DNA of 64,000 bases from Emmonsiellopsis sp. PD_33 (Eukaryota > Ascomycota > Eurotiomycetes > Onygenales > Ajellomycetaceae): NCBI GenBank assembly GCA_032988165.1, contig JANTQF010000059.1, positions 1 to 64,000 of the forward strand. The letters run 5' to 3'. The translations under genes were made by a program, and so were the position numbers. The first letter of the stretch is position 1; each line of letters starts with the position of its first letter. Below, one piece after another: positions 1-11,760 of the stretch. Under the pieces are notes generated by a model that was not told the origin of the DNA, searched no databases, and saw only the letters and a program-made list of their open reading frames with translations.

Positions 1-1628
1 GCTTGCTATTTGAGTACCAAACTTCGGTTTTCTTGGGTGGTTTTTCAACTGCCGTGGCGAGAAATTCTCCAAGGCCGCGAAACACAGGGCCGTAACGGTT
101 TGTTATTCAACCCCATCATATTCCCCGGGAGGGATTCGAACTCACACGCCCAAAACGGAATAAAATACACAGAATAAAACATCGTGCCGAGCACGCAAGC
201 AAGATAAATCCCCGCCTTACTGGATACCGTCGCCAAGACGATGAAAAATACCAACTGCGGTCCCATAATGCACAACATGATAAACGCCGGCCGCGTCAGA
301 TATGCCTGCTTCATGAACCAGCCCGCAAAGATAATCGACAACACGGTCGCGGCGGCGGGCGGGATGTTCAGCAGCTGGTTCCGTGGCAGGCCGGCGAAGC
401 CGAGATTGGTCGTGATGGTGGGGAGTTCCCACTGAAGCGCGTAGCCGCCGAAGTTCACGAGGAGTTGCGAGAGCATGAAGGCGTATGTGCGTGGGTCTTT
501 TAGGGAGGCGAGGATTTCGGATTTCTTGAGCGCGGGGTCGGAGGTGCGCGGGGCGTTTTCGGAGAGGCGGAGTTCCAGGTATGATTGTTCGCGGTCTGTG
601 AGCCAGGAGGATGAGCGGGGGGATTTGGGCCAGTCGGGTAGGATGAGGAAGACGAGGGCGGAGAAGAGGATGGTGAAAATGCCTTCGAGGAGGTAGACCC
701 TAAGTTATTCATCTAATGTGTCAGTTTTCCACGTTCTTAACGAGTCCCGGAAAAGATGTGTGTATATATCTCACCATCTCCACGCGCTCAATCCGCCCAA
801 CCCGTTCATATACGAAATCCCATACGCAAGCAATGACCCCACAATCCCCGAGCAATTCTGAAACGCAAACATCCACATAATCGGCTTGCCCATCTCATCG
901 CTACGGTACCAGCCGCACAACTGCGCCGCAAGACCGGGGAACATGCCCGCCTCGCACATGCCCAGGAGAAAGCGGAGGGCGTACATGGCTTCTTTGTTCT
1001 GCACTGCGGCATGGCATGCGAGCACGATTCCCCAGGTTAGCATGATGCGGGACTGCCAGATGCGCGGGGTGAAGCGCTTCAGGAGCATGTTGCTGGGGAC
1101 TTCGAAGACGATGTAGCTTATCTGGTGGTGTGTGAGTGGATATAACTATATGATAGATAGGAATAAGGGGTTGTTTTACAAAGTATATAGACTGTACCCA
1201 ATTGTACTGATTAGGGGTCATATTCAGTTCTTTCAAAACATTCCGATCCTCCCCAACCTGCAGCACCTTGACGGCCGCGGCATTCGTGTAGTCAACCTAT
1301 GTATATAGATAGCACCGTTTAGCATCACCATCCGTCTAACAGCCAGCCAACAAACAAAACAAAACAAACCCAGGAAAGGGGAAAGGGAAATCAACCTCAT
1401 ACATACATTCTTAATAATATACATCATCCCAATCAGCGGCAGAAACCGCCAATCCACCTTCCTCCGCGTCGCCTTATCCTCCGCCACCGTGAACGAGCTC
1501 AGCAGCGCATTCTTCCTCTCCTCTTCTTCCTCAGACGACGACGCGGGCGTAGCAGCGACAGCCCCGCCATCGACAGAATCACTCACGGCATCGCTAGAGA
1601 CTCGCGTCCCTTTAATCGACGAAGACAT
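1..1628 (-). CDS. MFS permease, Dal5/allantoate-permease-like (partial, runs off left edge)
   Basis: This looks like a plasma-membrane anion:cation symporter of the major facilitator superfamily (allantoate, nicotinate or vitamin type); the substrate cannot be read. Exons are 1407-1628, 1180-1296, 775-1121 and about 146-699; introns obey GT-AG and keep frame. The ATG at 1628 (MSSSIKG) is preferred over one at 1721. A soluble acidic N-terminus (SSSEEEEERKN) leads into the family signature RRKVDWRFLPLIGMMY, then NQYNWVQSIYF, the EAGMFPGLA segment typical of this family, and paired helices in the C-terminal half (QWELPTITTNLGF, RPAFIMLCIMGPQLVFF). After PFWA a perfect GTGAGT donor lies at 140-145, so the final exon with the last helices probably lies beyond the edge. 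The alternative is a 3'-truncated gene, because the unspliced frame stops at 45. Confidence 0.88.
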
Positions 1629-3037
1629 TGTTTTACACAGCCTGCGTGCAAAAAGTGGGAGGGCAACTGATTCCGAGTCCGCAATAAACCAGCTGCGCGC
1701 GAGGGGAACTAGCCACCTCATATAGAAGACACAGAGGTAGCTAGCTAATAGCTATCCCACTCATCATCATCATCATCATAATCGTCGTCGTCTATCTCCA
1801 CCCCATCCAGCGCCGTAACTTGCGTGATGCGTGATTCCCTATACGCCATAGGGACTGCTCTGCTCCATCCTCCCACGCCAGGGGTAGCTCTGTAAACGAC
1901 AGTCCGTCGATGCACGATTGCAGCGCTATGTGAATAGCTTCCTGTGAAGAGGATCGGGATTGCATAATAATGGCTCTTTTTTTTTGTTTTCCGCCGTTGG
2001 TTTCTTCGCGGTGTGCTTTGCTCCACAGCTCGTTTGGGTGGAGGATGCAGGCTGAGGTAGGGGATGAACAAATCGAGAGCTGGGATGGCGTGCGAAAGGT
2101 GTAACTAACTATATAACGAATTGACTAAGGTACAGCACGACTAAATGCAGTGGGATCACGTCAGTGATTAATTCCTTTTTGTTTTTCAAAAAAAAAAAAA
2201 AAGAAGAAGAAGAAGAAGAAGAAGAAAACGCTCTTCAACATGGTTCTTTTCCGGGGGAATAGAAACTGAAATGCTATCTACTACCAATAAGGAAGCCCTC
2301 CACCCCCTTGGGATGGATAATAGAATGTATGATAAGAATGATAGAAACCAGTAAAATTATAGAATAATACCTCCAAGTAAGTGATGCTAATAATATGTAC
2401 TAGTAATATATATTCCTTTCCACTACATATTGATGTCAGCTTTTCTGTCGAGTTTGAAGATTCTTGGATCCTTACCGGAGAGATGGATATAGTAGGATCC
2501 CCAAGGTTTCCCCTCTGCCCCCGGGCATCCTCCGCTGTGTATGTAGTTGATTGGCTGGGCACTAGGAGTGGTACTAGACTAGGAATGTAGAGGAAAAGGT
2601 TGCCATCATCCATATCAACCACGTCATTTCTTTCTTCATGGGCAAGTCGAATAAGCTACCTAAAAGCTTTGAGGAAAATATATATTACTCCATTTGCAGC
2701 ATTAAGACCGAATACCCTGCATAATCCCATTATCAACATATCCTTATGCAAAGCGAAGAAGAAAAAAGAAAGAGAAAATCATTCAATATACCAATACAGC
2801 TAATAAACAACAGATACAGATAGATATACCCTATAGCAGAAAGACCCTTGGGTCGAGAAAAAAAGTACATGCATCATACATCCAACCCTAAATGAAAGGG
2901 GGTAACTAACTAGGTTCTAAACTCGAATCAGATTCAGCCGGAAGTCGTACCAGGAACTACCCCAAAATTTATCAAAACATCAGATTGGCCGAGGAGCCTA
3001 CTTAATCCCCAAAAACAGCTATCTTCGCAGGACGTCG
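1629..3037. other. Intergenic region without a confident gene
   Basis: This holds the upstream region of the permease and the downstream region of the CNNM gene. A poly-A run followed by a GAA trinucleotide tract lies at 2188-2228. A minus-strand frame at 1745-2071 ending in an acidic tail (DDDYDDDDDEWDSY) is the only coding hint, and I could not connect it to a start or a family. Confidence 0.6.
2188..2228. repeat. Poly-A / (GAA)n microsatellite
   Basis: About 15 consecutive A residues are followed by roughly eight GAA units. It lies in non-coding sequence and may be length-variable. Confidence 0.9.
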
Positions 3038-5453
3038 TTACCCAAGCAAATGCTGCGTCTCATCGCTCGTCGCCTGTTCCCTCGATTTCGAGTCCGCAGC
3101 CTTCCTTTTTCTTCTCCGCTTTTTCTTACTCGACTGGCTGATTGCATCCGTAGTCGATGAGGCCTCATTACCAGTCGACGGCGCGAGAGCCTGAGTGGTT
3201 GCCGCCCTCCCAAGACCGGCAGCACCGAGGTGTTCCTCGTCGGACGGGGAGGTACTGCTCGTCTGTAGAATGACTTTTCGAATGCCGTTGCTATCGATTA
3301 TCTGCTCTGTAATGCTACCGCTGCGGGTTGCCCCGCGTTTGTGATGGTAGCCAGTGGATACGTGCGGACCGGAGGTGGTTTGAGTACCTGATCCGGCGCT
3401 GGTAGGCCTGCTTCGATAGGGGGAGTGTGGGCTGCGGGAGCCGTCCATGCGATTTTCTGTCTTGGGAGAGGCGACATGTAACGAGTCGTTCAATCGGGAG
3501 CTAGTGGGCCGGTAAACAGGGGTGGTGGCTTCCTCAATAATATTAGGGCTTTCGGTATATGCTGCATGCTCTTCCATTGTACCATAGGTAGCTTGCTGCA
3601 AAGCCAGCACGCCATCGCTTGCAGTTTTGCCTGCGGATCGCACGACGGACTGGTTACGCGTCCCCGCAAGACTCGCAGACGCGGATGCACGACGCTGCGA
3701 TAACGTAGACTGGAGATCTGAAGTGGAACCGTCGCCAGGCTTAATCTTGACTGCATGGTACCGTGTTTGTCGTGGACGGCTGGCGAGATTAGAGGGACCT
3801 AGGTGTTTTAGATGCTCGCGAATTTCAGGAGTCGGACCTCTTTTAATGATAGGGGAATCTATAGATTCCGTGCTGTCAAAGGTATGCGATTTGCGGAGAT
3901 AAAAGGTAGTTTGAGGGGGGGATCCATATTCAGCCGCTGAGTTTTTACGGTGAACTTCCTGGGAGCCGTTTGCCGGAGCTGTTTTCGGCGAATCTTCATC
4001 CAAGTCCACGAGGTCTCCCTGTGGAATAACGGGTGGTTCGGCAACAATGCGGCCTTTTGGCACACGGGATTTTGGAGCAGGAGCCATGCGGCGGATGGCC
4101 TTGTGCACATCGATGAAGACATCAGACTCATCGATAATTTCCCTTTAATACCAAAGTCAGCACAGTAATCTCAAGAGTAGGGCAATTTCTTATACATACT
4201 CTCCGATAAGTTCCTCAATGACATCCTCGAGAGTGACGACACCCAATGCGCCATGGTCTTCACCCGGGAATTCTGAAACCAAGACCATATGTGATTTCCC
4301 TTCTTGGAAGAAATTGACAATATCGAGACAGCTGGTTTCAGCGCGGGTCTCGGGAAGCGTCGCAAGCGCAAAGTCCCTTACTTGCTTGCAGTCCTCTGGG
4401 TCGTAGGTGATAAGCATTTTCACCAGTAGCATACCGACAAAGTTGAGAGGATTATCGGGAGAATGGATCGGAATCCGGGAATAGCCTTGGGACAAAATCA
4501 AATCCATGGTCTTCTCGTCCAACACGGTGTCCACAGACATGGTGAAGACATCGTCCATAGGAATCATAATGCTGCCGACAGACTTCTCCTTGAGATCAAG
4601 GACAGCACTGATAATGGTGACCTCGTCAGAATTGAGTTGTTCTCCGGCCTGTCCCATACTTTTGTGCAGAGTAACCAGGGTTTTCAACCCAGCTTTCTTA
4701 TATATAGTTCCATGATCTTCGCCAAGGATCCTATCGAGCAGCTTCGCGATAGGCCATGCAACCGGCGACATGATATACATCAGGGCTAAAACGCAGGGAG
4801 CCATCCACGCTCCGATGGGCAATCCATAGCGGACGCAGATAGACTGGGGGACGACTTCGCCAAAAATAACTGCACCGGCGTTAGTATATAGCGGCGTTGG
4901 TATAGAACGGGTGGATGCATACCGATCAGCACAGTGGAACCCAAAACAGCAGGCCACCCTCCCCCGAGCGATCTATCGAGAACGATGGGAAGGGTTTCAT
5001 TTGTGATGACGTTGCTCAACAACAGTGTGACCAAAACCCAGTGCTTGCCTCGCTTCAGCAGGCCGAGAACCTTTTCGGCGTGCTTCTTTTCTGCACCTTC
5101 ACCTGACGTTTTAATAACCTGAAGATAGACTTCATCCTATATTGATAGACCTGTTAGCGGACAACATTGGAGGTGGAACAAGCAAGACATCGGGCCATAT
5201 ATCGTACCTGTCCCATAAGCGCAATTGTCAACCCAGCAAAGGCACCACCGGAAAGCACAAGCGCAGCGGCCACGGAGAGATACAGCCATAAGCTAGGGTC
5301 GTCTGGCGGCTTGCCATCTTCGCGCTTATCTAGCTGGAGGGAAGTGAGGATAGGGAAAGCTGAGGTGAGCGGGAGCTGGGAGAGGGCGAGAAACAGCAAC
5401 TTGGCTACCGCCAGTACTACTGATCGTCCGGGCACATGCTGGTTGGGATACAT
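3038..5453 (-). CDS. MAM3: Mam3/CNNM-type DUF21-CBS membrane protein
   Basis: Homologue of the yeast vacuolar protein Mam3 and animal CNNM divalent-cation proteins, linked to Mg/Mn homeostasis. Exons are 5208-5453, 4923-5136, 4200-4869 and 3038-4142; all three introns join in frame, giving about 744 aa against roughly 700 for yeast Mam3. The N-terminus carries a hydrophobic signal-like stretch (LAVAKLLFLALSQLPLTSAF). The DUF21 membrane domain follows (about residues 55-240), with ALVLSGGAFAGLTIALMG, the VTLLLSNVITNETLP helix and VIFGEVVPQSICVRYG. Then comes a CBS pair (about 255-385: SVGSIMIPMDDVFTMS, GYSRIPIHS, LGVVTLEDVIEELIGE) and the family hallmark SDVFIDVHKAIRRM at the exon 3/4 junction. 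The last 330 residues are Ser/Thr-rich and low complexity with a basic cluster (KKKRRRKRK) near the end. An ATG upstream of 5453 cannot be excluded. It is divergent from the E1-beta gene across about 480 bp. Confidence 0.93.
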
Positions 5454-5934
5454 CGAAGGCACAGGGAGGTCAGCTTGTACACGGAGGGAGTTAGTCAAGC
5501 AGCCGATATCGCATGGCACGCACTTCACGCGCCAGAGACAGGACGGGGAACATACTGCCACAGAAAAGACAATCTCAGAGCACCCAGCTAACCAAGCGGT
5601 GATTGAGGCAGTGAACAGCCGTCGAGATGAAAAGCGACGGAGGATCGAGGTCGAGTGTCGTCGATGTTGGAAGTCGCGCCTCTTGCACGTGCCAAGGCTG
5701 GTGGCCAGGCTTGGCGCCAGCGATGACATAAGCGGCAGTGCATTGGCCGGCTATTGGACAGCCGAAGCCGGCTGCAAACACGGCAAACAGCCCGCCCATC
5801 GCGGTTACTTTCGGCGCAACCACAACTGCGCGGCACAACAAGTACCTGCTGTGTGTCCGCCTCGACCTCGACTCCCCCCGCGATGCTGCCTCTGCTGCTC
5901 TCCTGTCTTTCTGTTCCTCGTCTGCTCAGCGGCA
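5454..5934. promoter_or_regulatory. Divergent promoter region between MAM3 and E1-beta genes
   Basis: About 480 bp separate the two inferred start codons. Open frames cross it on both strands, but they have no ATG-led family match and look incidental. No TATA box or clear operator was recognised. Confidence 0.5.
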
Positions 5935-7254
5935 ATGGCAATGGCATCGACATCGCTCTGTTCTCGTAGCGCGGTGCGCAGGCTGTTCTCCCCGCTGCGT
6001 CGTTGCGCCTACTCGACCCACGCGCCCTCGCCCGCGGCCCAGCTCAACCTGCCCGTCGACTACCGGGCCACTCCGCTGCTCCATCACTCGCCCTCTACCA
6101 TCTCTACTTCTGCTGAGCTGCCTCAGAATGCTGCTACAAAACGCCTCAACCTCTACCAGTCCATCAATTCCGCCCTCCGCACTGCCCTCTCCACCTCGGA
6201 CCAGGTCATCCTCTTCGGCGAAGATGTCGCGTTCGGGGGTGTCTTCCGCTGCTCCGTCGACCTGCAGACAGAGTTTGGCTCTGAGAGAGTGTTCAATACC
6301 CCCCTGACGGAACAAGGAATCGTCGGTTTTGCCATCGGTGCCGCTGCAGAGGGCATGAAACCTGTGGCGGAGATACAGTTTGCAGATTACGTCTACCCCG
6401 CCTTTGACCAGCTTGTCAACGAAGCAGCCAAGTTCCGGTACAGAGAGGGTGGCACAGGAGGCAATGTGGGGGGATTGGTAGTCCGGATGCCTTGTGGTGC
6501 AGTAGGGCATGGTGCTTTGTGTGTGATATCTGTCATTCACCCCCCTGCGGTTACAGAAGCTAATGTATTCGCATCGAAGATACCATTCCCAGTCTCCCGA
6601 ATCCCTGTTCACCCATATTCCCGGGTTACGGGTTGTGATGCCCCGCTCACCCACCCAAGCAAAAGGGCTCCTCTTATCCGCCATCCTCGAATCCAACGAC
6701 CCCGTAATATTCATGGAACCCAAAATCCTCTACCGTGCCGCCATTGAGCATGTCCCCACCGACCCCTATACCCTTTCCCTTGATAAAGCCGATATCATCA
6801 AGCCTGGGAAAGACTTGACTGTCTTTTCATATGGCCAGCCTCTTTATCTTTGCTCCGCAGCCATCGCTGCCGCTGAAAAGGCGTTCAAAGGAGTAAATAT
6901 TGAACTTGTAGATCTGCGGACGTTATACCCGTTGGACCGAACCACTATTCTAGAAAGCGTTCGAAAAACAGGGAGAGCAGTTATTGTGCATGAAAGTATG
7001 TTGAATGCTGGTGTTGGGGCCGAAGTTGCTGCTACCATACAGGAAGGGGCTTTTCTACGTCTCGAAGCTCCTGTCAATCGGGTTACGGGCTGGGATGTCC
7101 ATTGCGGATTAGTTTATGAGAGGTTTAACACGCCCGATGTTGCAAGTAAGTTCGACCGTTTTCCCCTGGTATCCTCTCTAGTAGGTAGCAAACGTCATTA
7201 TTTACAAATCTTATAGGGATATTTGATGCCATTAAGACAACGCTTGAATACTGA
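5935..7254 (+). CDS. BCKDHB: Branched-chain 2-oxoacid dehydrogenase E1 component, beta subunit (mitochondrial)
   Basis: Beta subunit of the thiamine-diphosphate-dependent decarboxylase that commits Leu, Ile and Val oxoacids to oxidation in the mitochondrial matrix; it pairs with E1-alpha and feeds E2. Exons are 5935-6518, 6580-7145 and 7217-7254 (about 395 aa), with GT-AG introns of 61 and 71 bp. The first splice joins ...AVGHGAL to YHSQSPESLF, exactly as the family requires; the second restores the C-terminus RIFDAIKTTLEY. The N-terminus (MAMASTSLCSRSAVRRLFSP) is Arg/Ser-rich and lacks acids, as expected for matrix import. Core motifs include ILFGEDVAFGGVFRCS, NTPLTEQGIVGFAIG, EIQFADYVYPAFDQ, FRYREGG, GLRVVMPRSP and the transketolase C-domain segment VDLRTLYPLD ... 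GRAVIVHES. The first of two nearby ATGs was taken as start. Family assignment is secure; pyruvate dehydrogenase E1-beta is less likely given GHGALYHSQSPE. Confidence 0.96.
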
Positions 7255-8688
7255 GTCCCCAGCACCAACGCCCTTGTCTGAGTTCATGCCCCAGCTGGGA
7301 TGAAAGAAAAGTTCCCAGATGCTCTAAAAGCCACCCACAGACCTACGACCTACAATCTGTGGTGTGAGCTTTGAATCGGCCCGCCCGTTGCTTCTCCCTA
7401 ATCGGCCACGGCTATTCGCCTCAACACCATGGATCAATGCCGACGCAGATATCCACTTGCCATGCAGTTTGCTTTACGGAATCGATACCTTTTTCCAACA
7501 GTTTTGTTATTATCACGAAGTTTCTGAATTTTCCTGTTTTCTGGATACGCCATATATATCATCTAGCATTGTCCGTCCATAGAGCTCCGCAGAATATAGA
7601 AATGGAAAATATTTCTTTGATCTTCTATGAAGCTCCTTGGCAGCTTAGGGGTGTCTGAATCCTAGTGCAGTGTTTCATTTACACTGTCTTTGGAGTTTAT
7701 GGTACGTTTTTGTTCCTGCTGCATTTCCTTCTTTTTTCTTCTTTTGTTTGCAATGTTCTGTTTGACAATCTCTCGCCATTTCGCCATTCCATTTCAATCT
7801 CCTCGCGGATGGATGGTAATGATGTTATACTATATCATGGAACCATTCATGCATTAGCGGAAGCTAGAAAAATGGACTCTCTTGCAGTCAACCTGATGTC
7901 TTGCAGCCTTTGGGCTCCTAGGCGCGGAAGGACATGAAAGCAGAGATTTCCCTATACAAAACAATCATGACAAAGACAGCATAGAACAGGATGTCTCGAG
8001 CATGGCCTGTCTAAGACGCGGCCTTTGTCTCCCCGATAAAGTTCCAAACAATGACTTTTTAACGATGGTGGAAAAGCACCTATTCTATTGCAGTCATTGA
8101 AATAATACTATACCCGGCAGTTTGATATCTCCCTACACCCATATACACAAACAGACCTTTGACAGGTCCATATATAGCAAACTCACACCCCCTTGGATTC
8201 TAGGAAAGGAAAATAAGGACCCCCGATAACTTGGGGTCCTTCACCTTCATTTCTCCCGGGCTCATCGCCAGCCCCTTTTCCACTCCATACTGTCTTCCCC
8301 TCTGGTTCAGGGGGAGGAAGCTGGCATTCCCAGCCTAGCAACGCATACTCCCTATATGACAACAGCCAGACAACCAACAGCCAGACACCCAGTTGCCCCG
8401 TAACCCGCGCCGTGGACAGACGCGTGGTTGCCCGGCCATTCACCGGGGGGTCTCGCTTAGGTAATAGGGGGTCAGTGAAGGGCAACCACACACCAACACT
8501 CTGGCCCAATATCCTCCTCTCTCTCTTCTCTCTCTCTCCTCTTCTTCTTCTTCTCTCCAAGACTTCATTGAAGCAATCACCACCATTACTCTCCATTACT
8601 CTCCTCTCATACATCCACCATCCCTGCGCTTTACAGCGCCAACATCATTCTTTTTCTCCTCCCCCTTTCCCCTCCAACGACCACCAAG
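7255..8688. other. Intergenic: E1-beta 3' region and promoter/5' UTR of next gene
   Basis: No gene is supported here. A pyrimidine-rich CT/CTT tract at 8513-8557, about 130 bp upstream of the next start codon, resembles the CT-rich tracts of many fungal promoters and 5' leaders. Short frames in 7364-7937 have no recognisable content. Confidence 0.5.
8513..8557 (+). promoter_or_regulatory. CT-rich promoter/leader tract
   Basis: An uninterrupted stretch of C and T (CTCTCT and CTTCTT units) upstream of the coiled-coil gene. Such tracts often lie near transcription starts of highly expressed fungal genes; the role here is inferred from position. Confidence 0.45.
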
Positions 8689-11600
8689 ATGCTCGCATCT
8701 CTGGCACTCGAGCCCCTCCTTGACGGCTCCCCGACCTCCCCACTCGTCTTCGCCACCATCCTCTTCCTCGCAGTCGTCGTCCTGCTCAGTCTGCCGCCCG
8801 CGTGTTCCCTCGGTGGCAGACGGGGTGACAATGGCCCCATCAGACCTACCGGTGGGGTGTTAGGCACTGTCGTGGCTTTTTACAAGTCACTGCGGCGGTC
8901 CTACGCCCTTGACGGGATGATGGGTGTCGCACGATGCGTGGGGTGGGAGATGGGGGTGGTGCAGTGGTGGAGAGGGAGTCTGCTGCGGGGGGTGTATGCT
9001 CGTGGCAGAGCGTGTGGAGAGGTGGAGTGGTACTGGCTCCTGGTCGTATGTGTTGCTCCTTTTTTTCCCCGTGTGTGAATATGTATATATATATACATAT
9101 ATGTGGAATATGCTGGATTCTAACAATGTGTTCTAGCTGGCCATCACGCTGTACTTCACCCAGGTCAATCTCGGTGCACCCGTCTGTGCCTATGTCTCTG
9201 GTCTTTGGACCGGGTTCGTCAATGGCTCAGCGAGAGTTCGTGAGTCCGGCTGTGACTTTGTCAGAGCTGGAGAGATCGTCTCTCCTGTCCAACATAGGTG
9301 GCAGAATGCCCGACTCCAGCACTTTTATTGTGATGGGGAACTGGACGGAGTCGATATGCGCGCCGAATGGGGCCCGTGGATAGAGGACCAGCTCTATGTA
9401 TGTTGTATCCCATTTACTTAATACCCCCCCTTTCTTTTTGTGTTTCGTTTTGGTCGAGGATAGAAGGCTAATAGTGTCTGTGCCAGACCTGGGAGATGTT
9501 CCACCTTCTCTTCTTCGCGGCCCTGGTGTCCTTGGTGTTCCTGTACACATTCATGGTCTGGATGGTCATCAGGCTGAGAGACTTCGACTACGTCGTCGTC
9601 CGCAAGGCCCACCTGACAGCTATGCAAGCCGGCACAGTGAACCCAAGGGCCCGCACACCGACAAAGAAGGCCAAGAAGACAAGGGCTCGGAGCCCCGCCA
9701 TCACCAATGAGACCCAGTCATCGCCAATTGCAGACATGTTGTGCGGCCGGATTAGGTATCTTGAAGGTTGCGCCCTCGCCAGCCGGTCCAGGAACGAGGC
9801 TCTCGAGCAGATCATCCGTGACAAAGATGTTTCGCTCGCCTCTCTCCGTCAGACCATCGAGGAGCTGCGGCGTGTGAACACGCGCGAGTGTGAGAACCGC
9901 CAACACCTTCCAGGGATCAATGCACAGACGGCTCATCAAAAGGCTGTCGAGTTGGCTTCTAGACTCCAGAGCGCCCAAGCGCAAATGGACCTGGAGACAA
10001 TGAGACAGCGGCTTGTTGAGGACCGGTACAAGACGCTTCGACGAGTTGCGGGCGACATTGCGGACAAGGCCCTCTACCATCACCTCGCCGATCTGGACAG
10101 GATCAGTGAGCAGTGTGACGTCGAGGGACTTGATCTGGCATCCCGCAAGCTACGTCTCGAGCACATGCAGAAGATCCTGAAAAACAAGTTACCCTATCTG
10201 CAGCAGGAGGTTGAGGGCAAGGCACTCGCGTACCGGAAAGCCAACTGCGACGAGCGGATTGCCAACGACAAGATCGCGGCTCTCGAGAGACATCTCGAGC
10301 AGGCACGCGCTGAAATCCGCTCGCTCGCGACCGACAACACGAGTCGCCGCGCTGCCGCCTCCGCCGCTTCAACAGACGTGGCCATGCTGACCAAAGCCAA
10401 CGCTGACCTCGCTGAGATGAGAACGCGACTCGACAAGGCTGTTGCTGATCTCGATGTGCAGCGTCGCAAGACTGTTGAGGCTGTGCACCTCCATGAGTGT
10501 GAACGGACTCAACATGATCTTGTGGTTGCCGAACTCGATGAGAAGAACAGAGTTCTCGTCTCCCGCTCGAGCCAGATTGAGGGGCTCGAGGCGAAATTGC
10601 GAGATGCGGCAAGGCACAGCAAGGACAGCACTACAACGATGACACTGGAGATCGAGAGCCTGCGCGAAAAACTCGAGGTCATGGGCCGGGCGAACGTCAA
10701 TTTGGAGGGTGAGCTCCATGACGCCCGGTGCCGCGTTGAGGACCTTGAGGTCGACGTAATGGCCTCGGAATTGCATATTGCTGAGATGGCGATTCCACAA
10801 GCTGGCGAGGACTCTGGGCTTGCGCTTGCGATGCAGCAGCAGTTGGACAGTTCTATGGCCCGAGAGGTGGCTCTCAGCCAGGAACTGGACACAGTCAAGG
10901 CGCTGCTGCAACACGCCGAAGCCCAGCAGAGTCAGTTTCAGGAACGGTCGCGGCAAGAGCAAGAGAGCCTGATCGCTCCGTACAAAGCGGCCTTGGCTAG
11001 CAAGGACGCGGAGCACGCGCAGCAGATCGGCCATCTCCAAGCAGAGGCTCAAACCCTCAATTCAGAACTGCAACAGCTTCGCGCACGGGTCCAAGAGCGG
11101 CAGGCGAACTCAGCCGCGCTCGCGGGCGCCAATGCAAAGGTCGTTGAACTGCAGGCGTGCATCAACGGCCTGACGAAGCAGTTGGACCAGCTCAGACAGG
11201 CGCCAAAGGATGATCTGGCCAGACAACAGATCGAGAAGCTCCGCTCGCGCGTGCACGCTCTCGAGACGTCCGAGAGGGACTTGTTGACTGACAAGTCTCG
11301 CCTCGGCGCCAAGGCCAGGAATCTGGAGGAGGACCTGCGGAAAGCCACTATCAAACTTTCCACCAGCAAGGAGACCGTCGCGCTCAATCCGCGGAACCAC
11401 GGCAAGATCAATCCCCTGCGTGGAAAGTTCGATAAGCTGACCCAAGAGCATGACAAAGTGGTCAAAGATCTGGAGGCCAGTGATGCGACGATCAAGTCCA
11501 TCCAGAATCAACTGAGGATTGGCAACCTTCAGAAGGAGGACCATGTCTCCTTGATTCGCTTGTTAAGGGATGAGATCGATCACGTCCTGGCCACGAGGGT

Positions 11601-11760
11601 GCCAATTGTGACGGCGGCGATGCACGCGTCCAGCATCGGCATCGCGACCAAGAGGGGCGGGGAGCCGCTCGAGGCTCCGGCCAAGAGACATCGCGCGGAG
11701 GGGTGGCAGCCTTCGCAGTCCCTGTCCCTCGCTGCTAGTCAGATGCTGTTGATGGGGTGA
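8689..11760 (+). CDS. Unrecognised membrane-anchored long coiled-coil protein
   Basis: I do not recognise the family. Exons are 8689-9045, 9137-9397 and 9487-11760, all joining in phase 0, for about 963 aa. The first 250 residues contain three hydrophobic segments: TSPLVFATILFLAVVVLL near residue 15-35, YWLLVLAITLYFTQ across the first splice, and FHLLFFAALVSLVFLYTFMV near 210-230. A basic linker follows (TPTKKAKKTRAR), then about 650 residues of almost pure heptad-type coiled coil (for example LEQARAEIRSLATDN, LREKLEVMGRANVNLEGEL, LQARVQERQ-like stretches) ending with a basic tail. The architecture, a short membrane anchor plus a long cytosolic rod, fits a tether or organiser, but function is unknown. 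A canonical intron (GTAAGT at about 11,773, CACTAAC branch, AACAG at about 11,839) lies just after the stop, so the 3' UTR may be spliced. Confidence 0.8.

Noticed and set aside
128..150. tRNA-like T-loop GTTCGAATCCC on the minus strand
   Set aside because: The flanking bases do not form a five-pair T-stem, and no acceptor or anticodon arm could be built. It lies in the permease gene at a probable splice donor.
1745..2071. Minus-strand frame with acidic C-terminus (DDDYDDDDDEWDSY)
   Set aside because: The tail looks gene-like, but the upstream part is low complexity, no splice set gave a longer protein, and no family was recognised.
5167..5934. Long plus-strand extension upstream of the E1-beta ATG
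   Set aside because: It overlaps the Mam3 first exon in antisense, and E1-beta proteins begin with the mitochondrial presequence seen at 5935.
6599..6723. Minus-strand frames antisense to the E1-beta gene (5,926-6,723)
   Set aside because: They are mirror frames of a strongly conserved coding region, with no motif of their own.
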